Origin: Leptospiraceae bacterium
GTDB lineage: Bacteria; Spirochaetota; Leptospiria; Turneriellales; Turneriellaceae
DNA: 10,424 bases
Assembly: GCA_016788945.1 (NCBI GenBank)
Contig: JAEUSA010000366.1
Coordinates: forward strand, 1 to 10,424
Direction of reading: 5' to 3'
Part shown: positions 1 to 7,014 of the stretch, in pieces
Numbering within the stretch: position 1 is the first letter of the stretch
Layout of the letters: every line of letters begins with the position of its first letter
The notes under the pieces: model-generated
Told to the model about the DNA's origin: nothing
The model's database searches: none
The model's input: the letters and a program-made list of their open reading frames with translations, nothing else
Translations under genes and position numbers: made by a program

Positions 1-646
1 TCGTATAGAGCATAAAACCAAAAATCGCGATGGGAGTGATCGTTACCGAGGCAATGGTCAATAGCATGCGGGTAAAAAAACTGGTTTCGCGGATTGCTTT
101 GCCGGCGGCCGGTAGCGACGCAAACAGCGGATCTTGCAGCAGCGGACGCAGCACACTCTCAGACATAAAAAGGTACATGACGTATGAAATTGGCAGCACA
201 AACAGCAACGAATAGGCCTCAACAAACAAGGCATACCACGGTATCTCTTGCATCTGCGCGATATATATGAGTGCGCCCGCCACGACGCCGACAGCCCAAC
301 GTGCAATAATGACACGGCCTTCGCGGTATGGATAAGCGAGTAACCGGTTGCGTAGCCGAATTTTTTCTGTCACGCCCGTGGCATTGGAACTTTTCAGACG
401 CACCAGCTCAGCCATCAGTTTGTTCAGCGCGAAGTACCGGTAGAGCAAGCCCCACAATACAGTTCCGCCGCCTGCCACGAGGCCTGCAACAGCGACGGCC
501 CACAGCCGCGCCTCGCCTTCAAATGCGCCGGTGACCATGATGAAATACACGAACGTCGGTATGGGAATTACGCTGGTGAACATTTCGAGACGCCAGCTCA
601 GTTGAAAGAAGGGAGTGTTTTTTACCTGTGCGAACGAAACAGCCAT
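1..646 (-). CDS. Multi-pass membrane protein, N-terminal part (runs off the left edge); possibly the sensor half of an adenylate cyclase
   Basis: Reading leftwards from an ATG at 646, the frame is open for 215 codons to the window edge, so only the N-terminal part is visible. Five hydrophobic stretches can be seen at about residues 22-40, 48-69, 112-131, 136-161 and 191-214. They are separated by short loops rich in Arg and Lys, and the cut falls at the end of the fifth. No catalytic domain is visible. In Leptospira-type spirochaetes many receptor-like class III adenylate/guanylate cyclases begin with a six-helix membrane module followed by HAMP and cyclase domains. This layout would fit, but a histidine kinase or an orphan membrane protein is equally open. 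No clear Shine-Dalgarno precedes the ATG. In-frame GTG codons lie two and three codons upstream. That it is a real gene is fairly certain from the uninterrupted frame and regular membrane pattern; the function is a guess. Confidence 0.7.
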   Translation of the reverse strand, partial: MAVSFAQVKNTPFFQLSWRLEMFTSVIPIPTFVYFIMVTGAFEGEARLWAVAVAGLVAGGGTVLWGLLYRYFALNKLMAELVRLKSSNATGVTEKIRLRNRLLAYPYREGRVIIARWAVGVVAGALIYIAQMQEIPWYALFVEAYSLLFVLPISYVMYLFMSESVLRPLLQDPLFASLPAAGKAIRETSFFTRMLLTIASVTITPIAIFGFMLYT

Positions 647-714
647 TCGCACCACACACGACGTTTCACGGTGGCGGTAAATACTAAAGATACCTGCATA
701 GGTACCCACACGGG

Positions 715-743
715 TTGAGCGACCTGCCGCGCCCCGCCACAAT
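715..743 (+). promoter_or_regulatory. Candidate sigma70-type promoter for the GyrI-like gene
   Basis: TTGAGC (715-720) and CACAAT (738-743) are separated by 17 bp, matching 4 of 6 bases at each hexamer. A transcript starting near 750 would have a leader of about 30 nt before the GTG at 783. This is weak evidence by eye only. Confidence 0.25.
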
Positions 744-782
744 TCTCTTTACGGAACCTTCGGCAATCGCGGTTCAGCGACA

Positions 783-1427
783 GTGAAATCCCTACAGCTG
801 AAAAAAACGTATGCGCCATTTTATCGCACTTCATCCTCTCGCGTTGAATTACTGCAATTACCTGCATTGCAGTTCTTAATGATCGATGGCGCAATAGAGA
901 AGGGCTCAGAACCCGGAAAATCTCCCGGTTTTGCGGCCGCAACGCAGGCGCTCTACAGCCTTGCCTATACTCTCAAATTTATGATTAAGAAACGCAAGAC
1001 AAATGCCTTTGATTATCCCGTCATGCCACTCGAGGGTTTATGGTCGGTGACTGACGGTAAGTTTGACATCACCATAAAAGATAATTGGGATTATACGCTG
1101 ATGATTCTGACTCCTGATGAGGTCAAGCAGGCGGATTTCAGAAATGCCGCGAAGCTGGCATCGGAGAAGAAAGGCGACGATCTTCCACTTCAAAAGGTTC
1201 GGCTTGCCAAATTCAAAGAAGGTCTTTGTGTACAGGCAACCCATTTGGGACCATATGCCACCGAACCGCAAACAATCGAGCGCATGCAGAAATTCATGAC
1301 GGAAAAGGGTTTAGTCGACAATGTCGGTCCGAACGGCAAGCACCATGAGATTTATCTCAGTGATCCGCGTCGCACCGCCCCGGCAAAACTTAAAACCCTA
1401 CTGCGGCATCCGGTCAAGCGCGCCTAA
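783..1427 (+). CDS. GyrI-like small-molecule-binding domain protein
   Basis: A 214-residue cytoplasmic protein that looks like the stand-alone GyrI-like family (COG4832 type). Seen in the sequence: an N-terminal region ending in LQFLMIDG (30-36), a segment AALYSLAYTLKFMIKK-like at about 55-70, MPLEGLWSV (81-89), and a C-terminal HEIYLSDPRRTAPAKLKT stretch (188-205), all typical of the family. The fold is the effector-binding domain of AraC/MerR-type regulators without a DNA-binding domain. Some family members have been reported to hydrolyse cyclopropanoid genotoxins and so protect the cell, but most are uncharacterised and no substrate can be inferred here. The start is GTG at 783. The next Met is residue 33, inside the conserved N-terminal strand, so the GTG is preferred although no Shine-Dalgarno is evident. 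The stop overlaps that of the convergent SDR gene. Length matches the family. Confidence 0.88.
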   Translation: MKSLQLKKTYAPFYRTSSSRVELLQLPALQFLMIDGAIEKGSEPGKSPGFAAATQALYSLAYTLKFMIKKRKTNAFDYPVMPLEGLWSVTDGKFDITIKDNWDYTLMILTPDEVKQADFRNAAKLASEKKGDDLPLQKVRLAKFKEGLCVQATHLGPYATEPQTIERMQKFMTEKGLVDNVGPNGKHHEIYLSDPRRTAPAKLKTLLRHPVKRA

Positions 1428-2383
1428 CTCGTGCGTGACTTGATTTGAGTGGCGATATTCCGCGTTTCTTCGTCCTTGCACAATTCAAGGCTTATCTGCC
1501 ACAGCTTCTCTTGCGCATGTTCATCGAGAATTTCGTTGGACTCCGCGATTTCGGGAAATAGATTTTTTTTCGATGTGATCAGTTTACCCGATTTCTCGAC
1601 GCTGAGAGTTTCATTTTCGAGAAACAAAGGCAACATATCGCGTCCGCTGTCTTCCACCGAAATAAATCCACCGAATAGCTTCACGAGGCTTGCCATCATT
1701 TTCATTGTTTTGGGTATGATGTTGAGCTGGTTGCTCCAGACAGTTTTGCGCACTTGATAACCGATAAACGACAAGCGAGATTGCGGAATCTGACGATACA
1801 GGCGATGTAGGTAGCGCAAAAACATTCGTTTTGCCGCCATCGATTGAAAAATGGCCTTTTCATACGTCCAGTCGTTTTGTAATTGCATGTCATCCCAAAA
1901 AATCTGACCAAAATGCGTTGCGTTGAAAATTATCCGCCCGCCAAAATTCGATTTTTCCAAAAGAGGTAGCAGGCGCAGCGTAAGCATGAATTGCGCAAGG
2001 TAATTTACCTGAAAGTGTGCATCCATGCCGTCTTCGGTTTCGATGCGTCGCGCGGCATAGCCGATGCCTGCATTGATAAAGAGCGCATCGAGGTGATCAT
2101 ATTTTTTCGTGACTTCCGTTATTGCCGCTTTCACTGCGCCCATTTTCGTTAAATCGCACAGCAACAGTGTCGTGCTGCAGTGTGGGGCGAGCCGCTTGAT
2201 GACCTCGATGACGGCCTTACCGGCTGCGCTCGAGCGGCAGAGTAAAATCAGTTCTGAACCCGGCGGTAATGCTTGAGCTAATATGAGCGCGGCGCCTTTG
2301 CCAATGCCATTACTTGCTCCGGTGATAAGAATTTTACGCCGGCTGTTGGCAGTACCTTTTTCCGGTTCCACAGAACACAACAA
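1424..2383 (-). CDS. SDR-fold protein lacking the catalytic YxxxK motif (retinol-dehydrogenase / 3-ketosteroid-reductase-like)
   Basis: A 319-residue protein of the short-chain dehydrogenase/reductase fold. The cofactor half is intact: TGASNGIG at residues 21-28, Arg50 after the second strand (suggesting NADP(H)), CDLT at 76-79, NAG at 104-106 and the structural Asn127. The catalytic half is not. In the stretch corresponding to AYxxSK of retinol dehydrogenases this protein reads AIFQSM (177-182), so the Tyr and Lys positions are Ile178 and Met182. The catalytic Ser position is Thr156. The only YxxxK, at 209-213, lies after the catalytic region and is probably accidental. It may bind a nucleotide without normal SDR catalysis, or work differently. 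Start choice is unsure: TTG at 2383 or 2380, or GTG at 2371, with an in-frame stop upstream and no clear ribosome binding site. It lies 50 bp downstream of the zinc dehydrogenase on the same strand, so the two are probably co-transcribed. Confidence 0.8.
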   Translation of the reverse strand: MLCSVEPEKGTANSRRKILITGASNGIGKGAALILAQALPPGSELILLCRSSAAGKAVIEVIKRLAPHCSTTLLLCDLTKMGAVKAAITEVTKKYDHLDALFINAGIGYAARRIETEDGMDAHFQVNYLAQFMLTLRLLPLLEKSNFGGRIIFNATHFGQIFWDDMQLQNDWTYEKAIFQSMAAKRMFLRYLHRLYRQIPQSRLSFIGYQVRKTVWSNQLNIIPKTMKMMASLVKLFGGFISVEDSGRDMLPLFLENETLSVEKSGKLITSKKNLFPEIAESNEILDEHAQEKLWQISLELCKDEETRNIATQIKSRTS

Positions 2384-2433
2384 ACCCGGCGGACGCGCCT
2401 GAGAGATAAATGCGCCCGCCTGTCAGCAAGTCG

Positions 2434-3462
2434 TCAGCTTCCGCGCACAATGAGTTTTCGCCCGGGTTCAAGCCAAGCCTCTGCAGCATCTTTGAAATCT
2501 ACAATGCGGCTGGTCACGCGTGCGGGGTCAAATTTCTTCTGTGCAATCAATTCAAGCAATTCGGGTGTCTGCTCGCGTGCATGTGTGCGGCTGATCGTCA
2601 GATCAATGCCCTTGTTATACATTTCAATAAAAGGTATCGGCACATTATTATCGAAAAAAATGCTCACAGTGATCGACTTGCCATAAGGGCGTGCGGAGCG
2701 CAGAGCCATACGAAAGCCTTCGAGCGATCCGGAGCAATCGATCGTTACATCGAAGGCGCCAGCGAGCCGCTGCGGAATTTTTTCTGCGTACTGAATCTGC
2801 GCACCGAGAGAAGCGGCAAAATCACAGCGTGCCCGGTCAGTGTCGAAGTAGGTGATTGAGCTTGCACCCAAAGCCTGCGCTTCGAGAATTGCGTAACAGG
2901 CAATACTTTCCGCGACGCCACCGACGATGAGCAGGTTAGCGCCCGGATGTGCCCTGAGATAAGGTGCCACGGTACGGTATGCGTCGGTCATATTGTCGCT
3001 GAGGCTGGCGAGTTGTATAGGGTCGAGGCCTGCGGGGATTTTCTTCAGCATCGCCTCGGCGTACGGCACTTTGACAAGTTCCGAAACACCTCCACCCCAT
3101 TGCGTCGCCTCACGGCCGAGACCATAATTCGAGGCAAAAGGTACAGTCGAGCAGGCAGGTGAATGCGCGGTCGCGCAGGCGGGGCATGTGCCACACACAA
3201 TCTGGAAATTCACGATGCACTGATCGCCGACGTTGAGGCCTGCGCAGCTTTCGGAGAGCGAGACGATTTCTGCGGTCATTTCATGCCCAATAGGAAACGC
3301 CGGGCGAAACAGCGTATGACCTTGTACGATCGGTAGGTCGAGATCGCAACGGGCAATTGCCAGCGGGCGCACAATCGCCTGACCCGGGCCGTCGAGGGTG
3401 GGCTCGGGCACATCGCGCCATTCGAGAGTGTTCTTTTTGGTAAACCAGAGTTGCTGCATCAT
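2434..3462 (-). CDS. Zinc-dependent medium-chain alcohol dehydrogenase family protein
   Basis: A 342-residue medium-chain dehydrogenase. The likely catalytic zinc ligands are Cys39, the GHE motif His60-Glu61 and Asp156 (in LSDNMTDAY, as in formaldehyde-dehydrogenase-like members). Structural zinc is bound by Cys90, Cys93, Cys96 and Cys104 with the usual CxxCxxCx7C spacing. The Rossmann domain starts at LLIVGGVAES (177-186). The usual third glycine of GxGxxG is not conserved. Asp207 at the end of the second strand suggests NAD(H) rather than NADP(H). It should oxidise an alcohol or reduce an aldehyde in the cytoplasm; the substrate is unknown. ATG codons at 3462 and 3459 are adjacent and neither has a good ribosome binding site. 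It lies 57 bp downstream of the LysR gene and 50 bp upstream of the degenerate SDR, all leftward, which suggests one operon. Confidence 0.88.
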   Translation of the reverse strand: MMQQLWFTKKNTLEWRDVPEPTLDGPGQAIVRPLAIARCDLDLPIVQGHTLFRPAFPIGHEMTAEIVSLSESCAGLNVGDQCIVNFQIVCGTCPACATAHSPACSTVPFASNYGLGREATQWGGGVSELVKVPYAEAMLKKIPAGLDPIQLASLSDNMTDAYRTVAPYLRAHPGANLLIVGGVAESIACYAILEAQALGASSITYFDTDRARCDFAASLGAQIQYAEKIPQRLAGAFDVTIDCSGSLEGFRMALRSARPYGKSITVSIFFDNNVPIPFIEMYNKGIDLTISRTHAREQTPELLELIAQKKFDPARVTSRIVDFKDAAEAWLEPGRKLIVRGS

Positions 3463-3519
3463 TGTCTGATGTCGCCGATCACCTGTTCCAGTACAGCATT
3501 TTGCCGAAGCGAATCTCGC

Positions 3520-4419
3520 TCAGCCATAAGTCTCTTTAAGTATCGGCGCCAGCCAATCGATAAAGACGCGCACGCGCCGTGCCAGCATGCGCTTCTGCGG
3601 ATATACAATGCTAATTTGCATTGGCTCTGCTTTGAATGTCGGCAAGATTTCGACCAGGCATTTCTCCTTTAGCTCGCTCAGCAAGCTAATACGCGGAGTC
3701 TGGCAGATCCCGAGCCCTGCAAGACAAGCCGCCTTGTAAGCGTCGGCTGTGTCCACGGTGATAGATCCGCCAATTTGTAGTTCGCGGTATTTGGTGCCGT
3801 CATGGTATTCAAAGCCAGACGGCGGGCTGCCGGGCACCGTGCTGAATAGAATGAGCCGGTGCGACTTCAGGTCTTCAATGCTCTTCGGCACCCCGAATGC
3901 CTTGAGATAGGCGGGGCTTGCCACGTTGACGAACTCTATTGCACCGATCGGTTTTTCAGCCAGCGCCGGGTCGCGGGTGTTGCCGCCGCGCACGACACAA
4001 TCGATGCCTTCGCGAATTAGGTCGACCCGGCGCTCAGAACTCGACAGATCAATTTCAACGCGCGGGTATTTTTTCAAAAATTCACCGATGCGCGGCAGCA
4101 CCACTTCACGCGCCACCGGCGTTGACATATCCACGCGTATTTTACCCGCGAGTTTTTGCGCCTCCGGGTGAAACATCGTTTCAAGCTCGTCGAAATCGGA
4201 GAGCACATCTTTGCAGCGCTCGAGAAAACTGCGCCCTTCTGAGGTGAGCCGCACCTGCCGCGTCGTTCGTTGAAAGAGCTTCGCTGACAGCGCCGCTTCG
4301 AGGGCCTGTATACTGGCAGAAACCGAGGCCTTGGCCAGGCCGAGGTTATGCGCGGCTTGGCTAAAGCTCTGCAGTTCGGCCACGCGAATGAAGGTCCGCA
4401 TTGCGGCAATTTTATCCAT
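3520..4419 (-). CDS. LysR-family transcriptional regulator
   Basis: A 299-residue protein of normal LysR length. The N-terminal winged helix-turn-helix spans residues 1-60, with the helix-turn-helix at about 18-40 (SFSQAAHNLGLAKASVSASI) followed by the usual linker helix. A periplasmic-binding-protein-like effector domain runs from about 91 to 295. The type resembles the CrgA/DmlR group that often sits beside oxidoreductase genes. The ATG at 4419 is preceded by a GAGA-containing segment about 8 nt upstream. The gene is divergent from the classical SDR gene and heads the leftward LysR-dehydrogenase-SDR set. The half-site array in the 4420-4550 gap is the obvious candidate binding site. The likely role is control of both the divergent SDR and its own operon by an unknown ligand. 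Confidence 0.93.
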   Translation of the reverse strand: MDKIAAMRTFIRVAELQSFSQAAHNLGLAKASVSASIQALEAALSAKLFQRTTRQVRLTSEGRSFLERCKDVLSDFDELETMFHPEAQKLAGKIRVDMSTPVAREVVLPRIGEFLKKYPRVEIDLSSSERRVDLIREGIDCVVRGGNTRDPALAEKPIGAIEFVNVASPAYLKAFGVPKSIEDLKSHRLILFSTVPGSPPSGFEYHDGTKYRELQIGGSITVDTADAYKAACLAGLGICQTPRISLLSELKEKCLVEILPTFKAEPMQISIVYPQKRMLARRVRVFIDWLAPILKETYG

Positions 4420-4430
4420 GCCGCCATCTC

Positions 4431-4480
4431 ATATTGTTCGCCTAAACCGAACAGTATATTATGATTTTATATATTGTTCC
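4431..4480. promoter_or_regulatory. Probable LysR operator: three alternating TGTTC half-sites in the divergent promoter
   Basis: ATATTGTTC occurs at 4431-4439 and again at 4471-4479, exactly 40 bp apart. Between them the same motif lies inverted. TGTTCG (4435-4440) and CGAACA (4448-4453) form a perfect 6-bp inverted repeat with a 7-bp spacer. GAACAGTATAT (4449-4459) pairs with ATATATTGTTC (4469-4479) at 10 of 11 positions. A rightward promoter may use TTGTTC (4434-4439) and TATTAT (4457-4462), spaced 17 bp. A leftward one may use TGGAAC and TATACT (complement of 4476-4481 and 4453-4458), also spaced 17 bp. Both would be overlapped by the half-sites. Paired near and distal sites are usual for LysR regulators. 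The binding protein is inferred from position. Confidence 0.65.
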
Positions 4481-4539
4481 AAAATATTAAACTATTGCTG
4501 ATTTGATCGGTTTCGCGGGTGTGGCCGCGGATGGATTTC

Positions 4540-4545
4540 AGGAGG
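4540..4545 (+). promoter_or_regulatory. Ribosome binding site that fixes the SDR start at 4551
   Basis: AGGAGG lies 5 nt before the ATG at 4551. This rules out an upstream in-frame TTG at 4503, which has no such site and would add 16 residues unlike the SDR family N-terminus. Confidence 0.9.
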
Positions 4546-4550
4546 AACAA

Positions 4551-5429
4551 ATGGATAAGAAAAAAATCATGATCACAGGCGCGGGAGGTGGATTTGGGCT
4601 ACTGATTACCAAGGCTCTGCTCGAAGCGGGCCACATAGTCGTCGGCACCATGCGCGATGTTTCGGGCCGCAACAAAGATAATACCACGAAACTCAAGGCT
4701 GTGGGCGCAACTGTCCTTGAAATGGATGTAACCAGTGATGCGAGCGTCGAAAAGGGGGTGGCGACAGCGATCCAAGAAGTTTCAGGACTTGATGTGCTGA
4801 TCAACAACGCAGGCGTTGGGGTTTTGGGCGTGCAAGAAACCTTTACGGCCAGCGACCTGCAAAAGCTCTTCGATATCAATGTATTTGGCGTACACCGTGT
4901 AACACGGGCCGTCATGCCACACATGCGCGGGAAAAAAATTGGCCTCGTGATCAACATATCGAGCCTGCTCGGCCGCATCGCGGTACCATTTTATGGGCCA
5001 TACAATGCTTCGAAATGGGCGCTCGAGGCATTGAGCGAAAACTACCGTATCGAATCGTCGCAGGCTGGTGTTGACGTGTGCATCGTTGAACCAGGCGGAT
5101 ATCCGACGAGCTTCATCGATAACCTCGTGCGCCCGAGCGACAAAGAAAGAATCTCGGCGCTTAAAGAGATGTCAGAAACCGCAGAAGGATTTCTCAAGGG
5201 TTTTGAGCAGGCGCTAGCCGGCAATCCTGCGCAGGATCCCAAGAACGTCGCAACCGCCATCGCAAACCTTGTCGCCGCAGCGCCTGGCACACGTCCCTTC
5301 AGAACGATCGTCGACAACATGGGCATGGGTGGTCCGCTCGAGGGTTACAACAAGCAGTTGGCCGACATCACCGCGGGCATCTTCGCCAACTTCGGGATCG
5401 CGCACTTGTTGCAATTGAAGACACAGTAG
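4551..5429 (+). CDS. Classical short-chain dehydrogenase/reductase (SDR)
   Basis: A 292-residue cytoplasmic SDR with a complete set of motifs: cofactor-binding TGAGGGFG at residues 9-16, Arg35 after the second strand (favouring NADP(H)), MDVT at 58-61, NNAG at 85-88, Asn110, Ser138 in NISS, and the catalytic Tyr151/Lys155 in YNASK. The PGG after strand six (181-183) is also present. It should carry out reversible oxidation of a hydroxyl or reduction of a carbonyl; the substrate is not evident. It is divergent from the LysR gene and followed after 103 bp by an AraC gene on the same strand. Start at 4551 is set by a strong ribosome binding site. In contrast to the SDR at 1424-2383 it looks fully active. 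Confidence 0.93.
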   Translation: MDKKKIMITGAGGGFGLLITKALLEAGHIVVGTMRDVSGRNKDNTTKLKAVGATVLEMDVTSDASVEKGVATAIQEVSGLDVLINNAGVGVLGVQETFTASDLQKLFDINVFGVHRVTRAVMPHMRGKKIGLVINISSLLGRIAVPFYGPYNASKWALEALSENYRIESSQAGVDVCIVEPGGYPTSFIDNLVRPSDKERISALKEMSETAEGFLKGFEQALAGNPAQDPKNVATAIANLVAAAPGTRPFRTIVDNMGMGGPLEGYNKQLADITAGIFANFGIAHLLQLKTQ

Positions 5430-5440
5430 GTAGCATCGGG

Positions 5441-5478
5441 CGCCCCGCGGGTTTTCGCTTTGCGCAAACACCGGGGCG
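5441..5478 (+). terminator. Long imperfect hairpin between the SDR and AraC genes, terminator-like but without a T-run
   Basis: CGCCCCG (5441-5447) pairs perfectly with CGGGGCG (5472-5478). Inside, GTTTTCGC (5451-5458) pairs with GCGCAAAC (5462-5469) with one mismatch around a TTT loop. It begins 11 nt after the SDR stop. No T-tract follows on either strand, so intrinsic termination is doubtful. It could protect the SDR transcript 3' end or reduce read-through. Confidence 0.45.
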
Positions 5479-5495
5479 GCGATCGGTGATTTCAG

Positions 5496-5532
5496 GATAG
5501 AATGGCTTTCCATTATCTGTGAGATTTCTATC
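5496..5532 (+). promoter_or_regulatory. Nested inverted repeats just before the AraC start
   Basis: GATAGAA (5496-5502) and TTCTATC (5526-5532) form a 7-bp inverted repeat ending at the base before the ATG at 5533. Within it, AATGG (5501-5505) and CCATT (5510-5514) form a hairpin around CTTT that GAT/ATC (5496-5498/5515-5517) extends past a 2-nt bulge. It may be an operator for autoregulation or an RNA structure near the start site. Confidence 0.35.
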
Positions 5533-6450
5533 ATGGGGGGCGGACATTCCATGAAAAGCGCAATCACATACCTTGATGCAGAAACGCAGCGCGTGACCGA
5601 CTGTGGCGATCCGCTCGTCATCGAACTCTCGTCACGAGACCTCAATTGGCAGGGCCTGCTCGTCGAAAAAGGCTGGTCGCCGTTTTTTCGCCCGCGCAAT
5701 GTCTATACCGATTATTTTTACTTCGCGCTCGCGACGTCTGCCAGTGCCGAATGGCTCGCAACCGAGGGTAAGAATACGCGCATGGTCAAGGCAGAACCCG
5801 GCGATATCTGGCTCAACCCGCCGCGATCGGCGTTCACGCATGACGTCGAATCTCCGTGTTTCTTCACAATCTTGCTCATTTCTGAAGATTTGCTTTTCGG
5901 CAGTTTTGGCTCGCCGCTGGCGGGTCTCAAACTCAATTTTCTCAACCAGTACAACGTTCGTGACACGGTTCTCGCGCACATCATCGACCTTTTCGAGAAA
6001 GAGACTGCCAACCACGGCAACAACGGGCCACAGTATCTGCAGAATCTGGTCAACCTGCTCTCAGACTACTTCATACGCAATTACTCCGACTATGCAGACC
6101 AACTCACGCGCGCAAAGTATTCGGCGCTCGGCCCGCAAAAGATGGCCGAGCTCGATAAGTACATTGTAGCGCACCTCGGCGACGACATGCACATCGCGAA
6201 CCTTGCCGCTGTCTGTGGCATGAGCAAGTTCTACTTTCTTAAAGAATTCAAGAAGCTGCACGGTATCACGCCGTACCAGTACGTGCTGCGCCAGCGCGTC
6301 GCTCGCGCGACGGATCTATTGCGTGAAAAACGCCCTTTGGCACAGATTGCGTATGACACAGGTTTTTCTGACCAAAGCCACCTCACACGCGTCTTTAAGA
6401 GTGTCACCGGCAAGGCACCCGGAGCTTTTCGCCGCAAGAACCTGCCATAA
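5533..6450 (+). CDS. AraC-family transcriptional regulator with cupin-type sensor domain
   Basis: A 305-residue protein. The N-terminal half (about 25-120) has a beta-rich, cupin-like arrangement with EPGDIWLNPP (88-97) and a following His103, as in AraC ligand-binding domains. The C-terminal 100 residues are a standard pair of helix-turn-helices: IANLAAVCGMSKFYFLKEFK (221-240) and LAQIAYDTGFSDQSHLTRVF (269-288), followed by TGKAPGAFRR. The signature QIAYDTGFSDQSHLTRVFK is typical of the family. The ATG at 5533 gives 305 residues. An ATG at 5551 (299 residues, starting MKSAIT) is preceded by a G-rich stretch and may be the real start. It lies downstream of the classical SDR on the same strand, separated by a hairpin, so it may be co-transcribed or have its own promoter. 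Ligand unknown. Confidence 0.92.
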   Translation: MGGGHSMKSAITYLDAETQRVTDCGDPLVIELSSRDLNWQGLLVEKGWSPFFRPRNVYTDYFYFALATSASAEWLATEGKNTRMVKAEPGDIWLNPPRSAFTHDVESPCFFTILLISEDLLFGSFGSPLAGLKLNFLNQYNVRDTVLAHIIDLFEKETANHGNNGPQYLQNLVNLLSDYFIRNYSDYADQLTRAKYSALGPQKMAELDKYIVAHLGDDMHIANLAAVCGMSKFYFLKEFKKLHGITPYQYVLRQRVARATDLLREKRPLAQIAYDTGFSDQSHLTRVFKSVTGKAPGAFRRKNLP

Positions 6451-6506
6451 AAAAGCAATATTCTTCAAGATTTTCCTGCAGGAACAGGTTATTCTCTCTA
6501 TCATTC

Positions 6507-6514
6507 GAGGGGAG
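6507..6514 (+). promoter_or_regulatory. Strong ribosome binding site of the lipoprotein gene
   Basis: GAGGGGAG lies 5 nt before the ATG at 6520 and supports that start. Confidence 0.75.
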
Positions 6515-6519
6515 AATCT

Positions 6520-7014
6520 ATGAAAACATACTGGAAATTACTGCTATTGTGCACAGTCGCCGTGGGCGCGACAAGTTGTGGTACTTGCGACGAAGAGTTG
6601 GTGCTGCAAAAGGTTAACGACTTGTTTTTGGAAACCGACAACCGCAATTGGCCGGCAGTGCAGGCGATCTTTGACGACAGCGTGGTATTCGATGTCACGT
6701 CGATGGCGGGCGGCAAGCCTCAGAACCTCACACCCTCCGACATCACGGGGGCGTGGGACCAAGGTCTGAAGAAACTCAAGGCAATCCACCACCAGACCGG
6801 AAACTTCAGGGTAAAGGTAACGGGCAACGAAGCAACAGTCTTCTGTTACGGCACTGCTCACCATTATTTGCCGACGAAAAGCAAGCGCAACACGCGAACC
6901 TTTGTGGGCAGCTACGACTTCAGGCTCGTAAAGAAGAAAGACTGGAAGATCAGCGGCTTCAAGTTCAACCTCAAGTTTGTCGATGGCAACCTGAATCTGG
7001 AGAAAGAATCATGA
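6520..7014 (+). CDS. Small lipoprotein with NTF2/SnoaL-like domain
   Basis: A 164-residue protein beginning MKTYWKLLLL, a lipoprotein signal peptide with probable lipobox ATSC and lipidated Cys20. Spirochaetal lipoboxes are more relaxed than the enterobacterial LA(G/A)C, so a Ser before the Cys is acceptable. The mature part (about 25-150) has the pattern of NTF2/SnoaL-like domains: an N-terminal helix with VNDLFLETDNRNWPAVQAIF, a strand with VVFDVT, then DITGAWDQGLKKL and a run of strands ending DWKISGFKFNL. The fold serves ligand binding or simple enzymes in different proteins, and no catalytic residues can be assigned. Probably anchored in the inner or outer membrane and facing the periplasm or surface. 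The stop overlaps the next ATG as ATGA, so translation of the two is likely coupled. Confidence 0.82.
   Translation: MKTYWKLLLLCTVAVGATSCGTCDEELVLQKVNDLFLETDNRNWPAVQAIFDDSVVFDVTSMAGGKPQNLTPSDITGAWDQGLKKLKAIHHQTGNFRVKVTGNEATVFCYGTAHHYLPTKSKRNTRTFVGSYDFRLVKKKDWKISGFKFNLKFVDGNLNLEKES

Noticed and set aside
691..704. Inverted repeat TACCT-GCAT-AGGTA in the first divergent gap
   Set aside because: Five-bp arms are likely by chance and no promoter element is placed clearly around it.
2410..2859. Rightward open frame of 149 codons opposite the zinc dehydrogenase
   Set aside because: It lies antisense to a gene with complete zinc-binding motifs; its own product is Cys-rich and resembles no family.
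5214..5699. Leftward open frame of 161 codons across the SDR-AraC gap
   Set aside because: Antisense to the ends of two confident genes and across the hairpin region; no coding features.
5603..6169. Rightward open frame of 188 codons inside the AraC gene
   Set aside because: It is a frame-shifted reading of the AraC gene, rich in Arg and Ser, with no ribosome binding site and no recognisable domain.
6473..6484. Palindrome TTCCTGCAGGAA after the AraC gene
   Set aside because: It has no loop for an RNA hairpin and no T-run, and a single 12-bp palindrome is weak evidence for an operator.
6753..7010. Upstream extension of the second secreted protein
   Set aside because: It would overlap the lipoprotein gene in another frame and bury the signal peptide; the ATG at 7011 has a ribosome binding site and ATGA coupling.
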